Part shown: positions 1-8,260 of the stretch, in pieces
How the letters are laid out: each line of letters begins with the position of its first letter
How positions within the stretch are numbered: position 1 is the stretch's first letter
Source of the DNA: Alphaproteobacteria bacterium
GTDB lineage: Bacteria; Pseudomonadota; Alphaproteobacteria; Caedimonadales; UBA9215
Assembly (NCBI GenBank): GCA_024281375.1
Contig: JAJSAD010000097.1
Coordinates: 1 to 37,182 of the forward strand
Reading direction: 5' to 3'
DNA: 37,182 nt
Made by a program: the position numbers and the translations under genes
Notes under the pieces: generated by a model
The model's input: the letters and a program-made list of their open reading frames with translations, nothing else
Database searches by the model: none
Told to the model about the DNA's origin: nothing

Positions 1-2
1 CA

Positions 3-128
3 TCGGCAAAGCAATTTCGACAAACAATTTGGGATTTCTTTGATAATAAATGGCCAGAAATTTCTCATAAAATGATAGATAGAATTAACGATAATTTTCA
101 GCGCCTAAATCCAACTCTTTCAGTTTGA
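3..128 (+). pseudogene. 3' end of an IS630-like (DDE) transposase, truncated by window start
   Basis: Open frame SAKQFRQTIWDFFDNKWPEISHKMIDRINDNFQRLNPTLSV* resembles C-termini of IS630-family transposases; starts outside window. Confidence 0.45.
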
Positions 129-393
129 AACGGTATATATTCAAAAAGAATAAAGAGGTTGCGAGGTGGTTCGCGTGACCTGCGCCAAATAAGATGTAAA
201 AGAAAGGCGTTAAAGAAATAATAGGAAATTTCAGATATATTAAAGCATTTTACGCTTTAAAAGTTTATTTTCCCATTATTTTTGAATCAAAAAGTTTTAA
301 TGAAGTGATCATTAGCTTATTTTTTTATGAGAGTTTTTTAGAAAACCCTTAGAAATACCATAGAGACTTAAGTGAAGACTTAGAAAAAGAAAA

Positions 394-438
394 GACCCTT
401 TAAACGTACCTATCGCAAAATACATCGTTTAAAGGGTC
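394..438. repeat. 13-bp perfect inverted repeat (GACCCTTTAAACG / CGTTTAAAGGGTC)
   Basis: Arms 394-406 and 426-438, 19-nt loop, read directly. Confidence 0.85.
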
Positions 439-444
439 CGAGCG

Positions 445-465
445 ATAACTGGAAAACCAGTTATC
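445..465. repeat. 9-bp perfect hairpin with AAAA loop (GATAACTGG-AAAA-CCAGTTATC)
   Basis: Read directly; immediately upstream of the GGAGCAGATATG leader. Confidence 0.85.
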
Positions 466-667
466 TACATACCACTGAATAAACAGGAGCAGATATGACT
501 ATTATATCGCAGTTAACGACATTTTTGTCAAGAAGTTTCACAAAGAAACCACTTTCGGTGGTGAGCTTTGTAAAGAGTTTTGCATTTCTCTTTATTCCTG
601 TTTTTAGGAATGCAAATAGGAAGCACAGCCGGCTTGTAACCCCAAAGCTGTGTTTCACCCCAACTTG

Positions 668-732
668 CCTGGATGATGTAAAATCATCTTTCGTTGATAA
701 TTATACACATTCAGGCCTTTTTTTTACAGAAA
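668..732 (+). promoter_or_regulatory. Possible leader/attenuator: GCCTG...CAGGC enclosing a GATGAT-GTAAA-ATCATC hairpin, followed by T8
   Basis: Base pairing plus T-tract just upstream of the rep ORF; folding not computed. Confidence 0.35.
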
Positions 733-767
733 AATCATTTAGAATTTTTTTGGGAGCGTAGGGGATT

Positions 768-2063
768 ATGAAAAACAGGAAAAATTCACCAAAAAAATTA
801 CCGGCCTCAGTCGCTGAAATGGCAACGATTTCCATCACAGGTAACATTGTTCCGCCACAGTGGTTTAAAACCATCACCTTTGATAATGGGAAACCTGATC
901 TTAATTCCATTCTTATTTTAGCAGATATTTGTTATTGGTACCGTCCATCAGAAATTCGTTGTGAACGTTCTGGTGCTGTGATTGGCCAAAAGAAAAAATT
1001 CGCAGAAGATATGTTGCGCAAATCTTATTCTGACCTTCAAACACAGTTTGGCTTGTCCGATCGTCAGTTAAGAGATTGCTTTAGTCGTTTAGAAAAACGA
1101 GGTGTGATTAGACGTATTTTTAGGACATTGGAGAGTTCTACGGGTCGTCAAAATAATGTTATGTATATCGAATTGTTCCCGTCAATTGTGAAGGAATTAA
1201 CTCATAAAAACAGTCAAAAGTCTTTTGAGGCAACACTTTCAGACCCTATTAACATGGATTGCCCCCCCTATCACGATAGAACGGGACAGGGGGTTACATC
1301 AAACGTGACACCTATCACGATAGAACGGGATACCTATCCCGTTATAACGGGAGGTCATATAGAAACAAATACTACTTCAAATATTTCATCAAATATTTCT
1401 TCTCTCTCTGAAAGTGATTTTCCGAACGATCCTCTTGTTAAAGCTTTTTTTGCTCCCAAGAAAAAGGAGAGAGAGAAAGATTCTATTTCTAAAAAAATGC
1501 TGGCTATTTGGAATGAACTTGTTCCTGAGAAAACTCTTTCCTCAGCCAATAAATTCTTAGGAAAGCAACTTGAGGCTGCTTTGAGGGATCAGCTTGATGG
1601 GAACTTGGAAGATTGGAAAACGGTTTGTAAGAACTTTAAATCGTCAAAATTCCTCATGGGGGAGGTTGATTCCATCCGCATTAAGCCTGATTTGTCGTGG
1701 CTTGTTGATCCTAAGGAGCCTCGTGTAAGACGTGTTTTTGAGAAGCAACATTATACATTTGATGATCGCAGTTCCTCTTCAAAGCAAATCATTGATTTGG
1801 ACAAGCTTGAGGAAGAGATTGAGGAACTGCCAGAGGTGACTATTTCAAAACAAGTCCGTTTGTTTGTTTTTCAGCAAAACCCTGCTTTTGATCAGAGTTT
1901 TTTACGGAAAGCAATTTTAGTTCCTCAAGAAAACATTTTCTTTATTGGGGCTAATTCTCATTTTGCGCGGGATAAAATAGCAGAGGCCTTTGAGGCTATC
2001 TTGAAAGATTTTTTGCACCACAAATACAATATGACTTTAAAAATAACAGGACCAAAAAAATGA
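768..2063 (+). CDS. Replication initiator-like protein: N-terminal winged-helix-like region and DnaA N-terminal-domain-like C-terminus
   Basis: 431 aa ORF; N-terminal helical/HTH-like 'YSDLQTQFGLSDRQLRDCFSRLEKRGVIRRIFR'; C-terminal 'NIFFIGANSHFARDKIAEAFEAILKDFLHH' resembles DnaA_N; contains iteron-like array. Confidence 0.65.
   Translation: MKNRKNSPKKLPASVAEMATISITGNIVPPQWFKTITFDNGKPDLNSILILADICYWYRPSEIRCERSGAVIGQKKKFAEDMLRKSYSDLQTQFGLSDRQLRDCFSRLEKRGVIRRIFRTLESSTGRQNNVMYIELFPSIVKELTHKNSQKSFEATLSDPINMDCPPYHDRTGQGVTSNVTPITIERDTYPVITGGHIETNTTSNISSNISSLSESDFPNDPLVKAFFAPKKKEREKDSISKKMLAIWNELVPEKTLSSANKFLGKQLEAALRDQLDGNLEDWKTVCKNFKSSKFLMGEVDSIRIKPDLSWLVDPKEPRVRRVFEKQHYTFDDRSSSSKQIIDLDKLEEEIEELPEVTISKQVRLFVFQQNPAFDQSFLRKAILVPQENIFFIGANSHFARDKIAEAFEAILKDFLHHKYNMTLKITGPKK
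1245..1354. repeat. Iteron-like array: five consecutive 22-bp units (two near-identical, three degenerate)
   Basis: CCTATCACGATAGAACGGGA at 1267 and 1311; related units at 1245, 1289 (AACGTGACA) and 1333 (CCTATCCCGTTATAACGGGA, containing the 16-bp perfect palindrome TCCCGTTATAACGGGA at 1337-1352). Confidence 0.75.
1377..1400. repeat. AT-rich tandem 12-mers (TCAAATATTTCA TCAAATATTTCT), candidate DNA unwinding element
   Basis: Direct reading; about 22 bp downstream of last iteron. Confidence 0.5.
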
Positions 2064-2632
2064 TCGTCTCTTATGACTTACCTAATACCAGAGCCCGCTT
2101 AGAAAGTGCTTTTCAACTGCATGATATTGAGCCTGAAAGTGTTTTAGAAAGCGACCTTAAAGAGCGTGAGGCCCTTGAAGCCCATCAGCTTATTGCTAAG
2201 GATGCCCATGGGGCTTTTGGAACGGCTGTTTTATCAAAGGGTTTAACCCAAGATTTGCCGGAATCTTTAAGGTTTAATAACTCCTTTTTAGGGGAAGAAA
2301 CCTATTATGAACTCTCCCTTGTTTATGCTGAGGTGCCGGAACAATTCGACACCTCTTTGCCAGAAAACACAGGCCTTATGGAGTCTTATTGTCGTCAATT
2401 TTACAATGAACTTTTTGATTTTTTGAATACCAACATAGGGCAAAAAGCCTTGGTGGTCCGCACAACAGAAGAGGAATCCGAAAACATGTCTTATTTTGGT
2501 TTGTGGTCTTTTCACGAGCCTCACTGTGAGGGAGAAACTTTTCAAGGGGTTTTGAAACTCTTGAATCGGGAGGAGATCATTTTAGAGACCCAAGATACGA
2601 GAGAAAAAGCTCACGAAGTTGTGGTGCATTAA
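2060..2632 (+). CDS. Hypothetical protein, ATGA-coupled to rep-like gene
   Basis: 190 aa ORF overlapping preceding stop. Confidence 0.65.
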   Translation: MIVSYDLPNTRARLESAFQLHDIEPESVLESDLKEREALEAHQLIAKDAHGAFGTAVLSKGLTQDLPESLRFNNSFLGEETYYELSLVYAEVPEQFDTSLPENTGLMESYCRQFYNELFDFLNTNIGQKALVVRTTEEESENMSYFGLWSFHEPHCEGETFQGVLKLLNREEIILETQDTREKAHEVVVH

Positions 2633-2651
2633 AAAAGAATAATTTAGGGGT

Positions 2652-2698
2652 GACCAGTTAGACGCGAAAGTTTTCGACGACCTAACGCCTAACTGGTC
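2652..2698. repeat. 10-bp inverted repeat GACCAGTTAG / CTAACTGGTC
   Basis: Read directly; upstream of second GGAGCAGATATG leader. Confidence 0.8.
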
Positions 2699-2828
2699 TT
2701 AACGAACGAATAGGACCGTTCTAGCTACTCCCTCGTAGCGTAACAAAGGAGCAGATATGTTTATCATATCACATTTAACAGTCAAGAATTCAAGTGAATT
2801 TTCACCCCTTAAGGTTGGTGATTCGACG

Positions 2829-2863
2829 TTTGCACCCTTTTTTCTTTTTTTTCAGGGTGCAAA
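2829..2863. repeat. 10-bp hairpin TTTGCACCCT / AGGGTGCAAA with T-rich loop
   Basis: Read directly. Confidence 0.75.
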
Positions 2864-3016
2864 ACAGCTTGCAGGGGCGATTTCGAGTGTTCCCAACGTC
2901 TTTGCAAGCTTCTCCTCATATCCCCACAGGATAATGACTGACAGGTTGAAACCTTCCTCCTCCGATAGAAGTACCTGTGGGGATACCTTTTCTTTTGCTA
3001 AAGGGGAGAGGTTAAT

Positions 3017-3307
3017 ATGACTTTCCCAAATTTAATGATTTCTTTTTTTAACGTTATTAAGCCAAGTGAGTATGCCTTTCTGACATTTTTCATAGGTGCT
3101 GTGTTTGCTATGCTGGCCTTCTCTCAAGAAGCCCCTTCAATAGATTTAAAAAGTTTTGACGGAGCCGTACGCGACGTCAAAAAAACCGCGGTGGATTTTC
3201 TTTCCTGTTTTTTCACCGCAAGCTTCCCTGTAACCGTGACCACAGCATTTTCCTTGGTGTTAAACCCAATGGCGAAGGCTGTGGATTTGGGGGGGCGTTA
3301 TGCTTAA
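3017..3307 (+). CDS. Small hypothetical membrane protein
   Basis: 96 aa ORF with two hydrophobic stretches. Confidence 0.45.
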   Translation: MTFPNLMISFFNVIKPSEYAFLTFFIGAVFAMLAFSQEAPSIDLKSFDGAVRDVKKTAVDFLSCFFTASFPVTVTTAFSLVLNPMAKAVDLGGRYA

Positions 3308-3803
3308 ACCACAAATAGGATATCAAATACCTATGGAACACCTATCGACTATAAATCGAATAACATCACCAGCACATTATGTTGAGGATCGACTTATCTA
3401 ACCCCTAGAAGTCATCGAATCTTGGGAGCTGAATTACCACCTTGGTAATGTTTTGAAATATATTGCGAGGGCAGGACGCAAGGACTGTGAGATTTCTGAC
3501 CTTGAAAAGGCTCTTTTCTATTTAAATCGTTTTTTGCGGAATTGCATGAAAGCAAAAGCCGTTGGGTATATCAAAAAAGAGAAATGCTTTTCCATAGAGA
3601 ATATCGCCCATGACTGGGAGCTCGATGAGAATCTTAAATCTGCCATTACCAACCTTCATAAGGCCACTTATGAGCGTCCTACTTATTACGTTGAAGCTGC
3701 TCAAAAGTGCATTAAGGAGCGTTTACAGGAGCTTAAAGAAATTTCAATGAAGCAGGCGGCTAATGAGAATTCAACTAACTCAAAAAAAGGAAAAATGAAA
3801 TGA
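3300..3803 (+). pseudogene. DUF3310-like (SaV-like nucleotide kinase family) protein interrupted by in-frame TAA at 3399-3401
   Basis: Frame from ATG 3300: ...SPAHYVEDRLI*PLEVIESWELNYHLGNVLKYIARAGRKDCEISDLEKALFYLNRFL; HY...EVIE...LGNVLKYIARAGRK matches the DUF3310 motif across the stop. Confidence 0.7.
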
Positions 3804-4489
3804 AACGTAATCTTATTTTTAAAAGTGCTGTCTCCCTGAGTCTCCTCCTTGGGGTGTCAAACACTTGTAGCGCTTTAGATGTTGTGGAAACAAAAATGAG
3901 TGCTGTTCTAACGAGTGGGGTTACTGTATCAACTTCTGCCTCTGGGCGAGATAACCCCCAACCCATCTTGATGCATATTGTCGACAATGGAAATCTGCCA
4001 CCGGCAGGGCGACCTCATTTGAAAGGTGCCTCTATGCTAGGAAGCTGTTATGGAGACCTACCTTCTAAGCGCGTTGTGTGCCGTATTCACGCTCTTTCCC
4101 TCGTTGATCCATTGGGCCACTCAGTTGAGAAGTCTGTTGAAGGTTGGATCATTGGCGAAGATGGCACTCCAGGGCTTCAAGGTAAGGCTGTGGATCGTAT
4201 TGGAAAAGAGGAAAGAGACGTTTTTGTAGAAGAGATTACAAATGACATTAAAAAAGTGGATGTCTTGGAAAATGCTACTTCCCAAGGAGGAACTAATGCC
4301 TTAGAGAAACTTAGTGCTATTGGGGGAAAAATCAAACGGGCAGAGGCGATGAGCCCTGTGCTTCTTGTTGAGGCTGGGCGTGATGTAACTGTTATTTTTA
4401 AAAAAGAGTCTGATTTAAATATAGCTCCCCAAGCAGGGAATTTGATCAATGAGACTTCACAAGCTCTAAGCAAAGGATCCAAAATATGA
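3800..4489 (+). CDS. TraB/VirB10 C-terminal-domain paralog with signal peptide, lacking inner-membrane anchor
   Basis: AVLTSGV.VSTS...NPQPI...GSCYGDL..(R)VVCRIH.LS...VE.SVEGWIIGEDG.PGL.GK.VDR aligns with TraB at 6762-8024. Confidence 0.8.
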   Translation: MKRNLIFKSAVSLSLLLGVSNTCSALDVVETKMSAVLTSGVTVSTSASGRDNPQPILMHIVDNGNLPPAGRPHLKGASMLGSCYGDLPSKRVVCRIHALSLVDPLGHSVEKSVEGWIIGEDGTPGLQGKAVDRIGKEERDVFVEEITNDIKKVDVLENATSQGGTNALEKLSAIGGKIKRAEAMSPVLLVEAGRDVTVIFKKESDLNIAPQAGNLINETSQALSKGSKI

Positions 4490-4770
4490 AACTGCATTCC
4501 TTAAAATTACAGTTGAGATTCGTAGCTATCCCTCTGTTAGGCCTTTTGGTCTTTTCAGGAAACGTTTTATGCAAAGATGTTTCTGCTGATAATGAATCAA
4601 CTATCTCCCAGAAAGAAGCACAGAATCAAGCAGAAAGGGAAGTGGGCCGGCTCTGGCTTATAGCTCTTCCCCATTTAACTCCTGAAGAAAGGGAAGCTGT
4701 AACGAAATACCTTCAAACAGGCATTCAAAGGGACTATGACCAATCATTAAAGAATGAGAAAAGCAAATGA
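4486..4770 (+). CDS. Small exported hypothetical protein
   Basis: 94 aa, N-terminal signal-like helix, ATGA overlap upstream. Confidence 0.6.
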   Translation: MKLHSLKLQLRFVAIPLLGLLVFSGNVLCKDVSADNESTISQKEAQNQAEREVGRLWLIALPHLTPEEREAVTKYLQTGIQRDYDQSLKNEKSK

Positions 4771-4916
4771 GAATTTATTTTCCGTTTTCAATATACCTTC
4801 CATCAAAAAAACCTTCTTTGAATTTTTCTAGGTCTAGGCCTTCAAGTGACTTTGGTCGTGCTGCTGCAAGACGTTCAACGCATTCCTTGGCCTCTTCTTC
4901 AGTTGGAGAGAACTAA
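4767..4916 (+). other. Ambiguous 49-codon ORF between orf94 and traL; antisense frame looks more protein-like
   Basis: Overlaps neighbours by ATGA and TAATG; reverse strand reads SPTEEEAKECVERLAAARPKSLEGLDLEKFKEGFFDGRYIENGK*. Confidence 0.3.
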
Positions 4917-5209
4917 TGGATTCTAAACATCGCATTGGTTTCGATCTTGATCGACCCACAAAAATCATGGGTATGACGAAGGATGAACTGTGCCTTCTTA
5001 TTTTAGGTTTTGCCTGTTTTATGTTGGCCTCCAATAAAATGCTTGGCTTGTTTTTGATGGGATTTTGTTTCGTCATTATGTGGGCTTTGAAGCGATTTAA
5101 GAAAAAAATAGGCGGCTTTAATATCAAAGCTTTTTTGTGGTGGCATGTGGGCCATGAAGGGGGACATCCAACGTTACCACCGTCTCATATAAGGAAATGG
5201 AATAAATGA
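4916..5209 (+). CDS. traL: F-type conjugal transfer protein TraL
   Basis: 97 aa, 'RIGFDLDRPTKIMGMTKDE' plus two TM segments; operon position. Confidence 0.85.
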   Translation: MDSKHRIGFDLDRPTKIMGMTKDELCLLILGFACFMLASNKMLGLFLMGFCFVIMWALKRFKKKIGGFNIKAFLWWHVGHEGGHPTLPPSHIRKWNK

Positions 5210-5769
5210 ATATCGATATGAAAAAGAAGGTTGCTATTAACCTTCTTCAACAACGTAATTTTTCTTATGTAGTTGTGGCCTTTTTAATGGTGGTCAGTAG
5301 TGTTTTGCTTGTGAGGCTCTGGAGTGTGAACGAACGGATTATTATTATCCCTTCTTTGAATGACCCCGATAAGCGGTATCAGGTAGATGGTGGTCATTTA
5401 GATGATTCTTATTTTCAGGACTGGGCTGCGAGTCTTCTGGGGGATCTTTATACGGCAAATCCAAAAACGGTTCTTCAAAAGAATAAGACATTTCTGCAAT
5501 GGGCTCTGAGTGGCGCTAGCTTAAATGGTGACCTTGAGAAGTCAGCTAAGGCCCTTAAGAAAGACCAAATCAGCACGGCTTTTTATCCAGAAACTTTTAA
5601 GATTTCCAGAAAATCAAAAGAAATCTATGTCACGGGCATGTTCTTGACTTTTTTTGGACGCTCTATGAAGCCTATTACCACTCAAAAAACCTTCATTCTC
5701 GGCTGGCAGATTCTCTCTGGGGGCGCTGTATCAATTCGGACTTTAAAGGAGTTAAAAAATGAAAAATAG
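5206..5769 (+). CDS. traE: F-type conjugal transfer protein TraE
   Basis: 187 aa, N-terminal TM, TraE-like pattern, position. Confidence 0.85.
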   Translation: MNIDMKKKVAINLLQQRNFSYVVVAFLMVVSSVLLVRLWSVNERIIIIPSLNDPDKRYQVDGGHLDDSYFQDWAASLLGDLYTANPKTVLQKNKTFLQWALSGASLNGDLEKSAKALKKDQISTAFYPETFKISRKSKEIYVTGMFLTFFGRSMKPITTQKTFILGWQILSGGAVSIRTLKELKNEK

Positions 5770-6436
5770 TCATAAATGGATTAAGGGAGCCTTTGCAGGT
5801 GCTTTGCTCCTAGCGTCATCAGTTCAAAGTGCCACGGAGATTAACTCTAATAGGGTCATGTCCTTTAGTATTAGCAATACAGGACTCACGCGGATTTCCA
5901 TTGAGAATGATAGCATTAAGGATATGTTTGCTTATCCGGGAACGGTGTTAAAAAGTTTAAACCTTCATTCCTCTGGAAATCTTTTTGTTGCGCCAGCAGG
6001 GTTGACGGAGCCGATTTTTCTAACGGTTATTTCGAGTAATGGCGTGACCCAAGATTTAAAGCTGAACTTTATCAATACGGCGCCTAAACCTCTTCTTTTA
6101 AAAGTCACAGAAGAGCAAACAGCGTCTAAGGAACAAATTGAACGTTGGATGTCTGTTGTGTTGGTCGGAGAAGCCCCCCGTCATTTTAGGCGTGAAAGTC
6201 CGTTGAGAAACAAAATTACAACGTCGACAACCGTCGCCCATGAATATTCTCGCTTTTCTAATGGCGTTTATTCCCTTTCCCTTTGGAACATTAGTTCCAA
6301 TGTGGATTTACCTGTTTCTTTAACACCCGATCTTTATATCGATAGTGATGAAGCAGGCAAGCTCAGTGACAATTTTTTGCCGCCCTATGGGACAGCTCAA
6401 CTTGTCATTATTTCAAAAAATAAGGAGAAAAAATAA
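5759..6436 (+). CDS. traK: F-type conjugal transfer protein TraK (secretin-like)
   Basis: 225 aa with signal peptide; position between traE and traB. Confidence 0.8.
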   Translation: MKNSHKWIKGAFAGALLLASSVQSATEINSNRVMSFSISNTGLTRISIENDSIKDMFAYPGTVLKSLNLHSSGNLFVAPAGLTEPIFLTVISSNGVTQDLKLNFINTAPKPLLLKVTEEQTASKEQIERWMSVVLVGEAPRHFRRESPLRNKITTSTTVAHEYSRFSNGVYSLSLWNISSNVDLPVSLTPDLYIDSDEAGKLSDNFLPPYGTAQLVIISKNKEKK

Positions 6437-6756
6437 TGAAACGAAAGGCATATGAGCACTTTAAAAGCTCTTGGAAAATCTACGTTAGTCTCGTCGCTTT
6501 AGGGGCTTTATCGACAAAAGTTGATGCCTCTGCCATTGAACGGATGACAACCTCTACAGGTCAGCTCTCAAGTCTTGTGAAAGGACCTGTTGGTTAAGCC
6601 ACTTTGATTATTGGGAGTATTGGAGGGGCTTTTGGAGCCTTTATGAAGGGAAATATGTGGCTTGCCATTGGTATTTTCATGGTGGGCATGTTGTTTTCTT
6701 GGCATTTGGAAAATATTACAGCCATGTTCCCAGGAGCAGTAGCAGCAACAGGATAA
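6436..6756 (+). pseudogene. Pilin-like (TraA/VirB2-like) protein interrupted by in-frame TAA at 6595-6597
   Basis: MKRKAYEHFKSSWKIYVSLVALGALSTKVDASAIERMTTSTGQLSSLVKGPVG*ATLIIGSIGGAFGAFMKGNMWLAIGIFMVGMLFSWHLENITAMFPGAVAATG*; signal peptide and two hydrophobic helices. Confidence 0.65.
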
Positions 6757-6761
6757 TACAC

Positions 6762-8024
6762 ATGAAAAATCTTATGGATAAGTTTAAAGCCTACGGAGAA
6801 GGTACGCCTGAAGGTCTTAAAAAGAAACAATATATGATCATCGGGGTTATTTTTGTCGCTGTGAGCGGTTTTTTATGGATCGCTATGTCCGGTGCAAAAA
6901 CTGTTTCTAAATTAGAAAGGACAGTGGATAAGCCTAAGAAAATTGTTGTCGGAGACCTTATCGATGAAAAAGAAACTTGGTTCTCAAGGTTGGAGGAGAA
7001 GTCCCACAGCATGGCGACTCAAGTCTCTCAATATAAAAAGGAGAACAACCTCTTGTCTAAAAGGCTTGAAAACCTTGAAGCGGCTCTATTGGCGCAAGTT
7101 AAAGACAATAAACCCCAAAAAAAGAAGAAGAAACCTCAGGGCACTGTTAGGGTGCCGTCCTTTAATGCCTCAAGCATGACGCCTGCTTTGCCGGCTCCAA
7201 AGAAGGTAGCAACAAACACCTTTCCTCTGGGGGGAGCAGAACTTAGAGATAATAGTTCTTTTGAACCTCTCACAAAGATTATCCATTTAAGTGTGGGAGA
7301 CACTGACAACTTTCATCATGCCAAAGATTATGTTGTTGCCGGAACCAGTGCTAAGGCTGTTCTTACTGCCGGTGTTGTGGTTTCAACATCTGTTTCCACT
7401 CAAGGAAATCCCCAGCCCATTATGCTGCGCTTAGCGGATCAAGGTAATCAACCTCGTGGTTGGAAATCTCGTTTAAAAGATGCGGTGATGATTGGGAGTT
7501 GTTATGGGGATCTTTCTTCTGAGCGGGCGGTTTGTCGCATTCATACTCTCTCCTTTGTGGAGCGGTCTGGACGCACCGTTGAGCGATCCGTTGAAGGGTG
7601 GATTATCGGAGAAGATGGTGCGCCAGGTCTTCGAGGCAAAGTTGTTGATCGTGCCGGTAAAGTTGTTCGGGAAGCCTTTGTTGCTGGCATGTTATCAGGC
7701 ATGAGTAGTTTTTTTAAGAATTCTGCTCAAAGTGCTGTTTATCCCGTGTCGCCCTTCGGTCAAACCAATGCTCTTAAAACAGACGATGTTCTTAAAAGTG
7801 GGGCGAGCCAAGGGGCATCCAATGCCCTTGAGAAGCTTGCTGACTTTAGCATTAAGCGGGCTGAGGCTATGAATCCTGTTCTTGTGGTTCATCCAGGTCG
7901 CGTGGTGGATGTGGTCTTTAAAAAAGGGTTCGATTTAGGACCGTCAAAGCAAAAGGGTTTCCATCCTGTTCAAGTGACACGTAGCAATACTCAAAATTTT
8001 GGAGGAACCTTCAATGGAAACTAA
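6762..8024 (+). CDS. traB: F-type conjugal transfer protein TraB (VirB10-like)
   Basis: N-terminal TM, coiled coil, C-terminal TrbI/VirB10-like domain with antenna-like helix. Confidence 0.9.
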   Translation: MKNLMDKFKAYGEGTPEGLKKKQYMIIGVIFVAVSGFLWIAMSGAKTVSKLERTVDKPKKIVVGDLIDEKETWFSRLEEKSHSMATQVSQYKKENNLLSKRLENLEAALLAQVKDNKPQKKKKKPQGTVRVPSFNASSMTPALPAPKKVATNTFPLGGAELRDNSSFEPLTKIIHLSVGDTDNFHHAKDYVVAGTSAKAVLTAGVVVSTSVSTQGNPQPIMLRLADQGNQPRGWKSRLKDAVMIGSCYGDLSSERAVCRIHTLSFVERSGRTVERSVEGWIIGEDGAPGLRGKVVDRAGKVVREAFVAGMLSGMSSFFKNSAQSAVYPVSPFGQTNALKTDDVLKSGASQGASNALEKLADFSIKRAEAMNPVLVVHPGRVVDVVFKKGFDLGPSKQKGFHPVQVTRSNTQNFGGTFNGN

Positions 8025-8247
8025 AAACATTCTGAACAAAATCATCATTCTTTCTGCTCTCTGTGCAAGCGGCTGTTCAACCTATCAAGAAAGTTTTGAC
8101 TGTCCTGTGGGAGAGGGGGTGAGGTGTGCTTCTTTATCTACCATTAATAGAAAAATGGATAAGGGGGAAATTGTACTGGAAGAGGTAACACCTGAGATCA
8201 CAAACACAACTTATGGTTCTGAATTTGCCATGGGACTTATGGGTTAA
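8014..8247 (+). CDS. traV: TraV-like lipoprotein
   Basis: Lipobox-like LCASGC, TraV-like CPVGEGVRCASLSTI; position. Confidence 0.75.
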   Translation: METKNILNKIIILSALCASGCSTYQESFDCPVGEGVRCASLSTINRKMDKGEIVLEEVTPEITNTTYGSEFAMGLMG

Positions 8248-8260
8248 GAAGGACACAACG

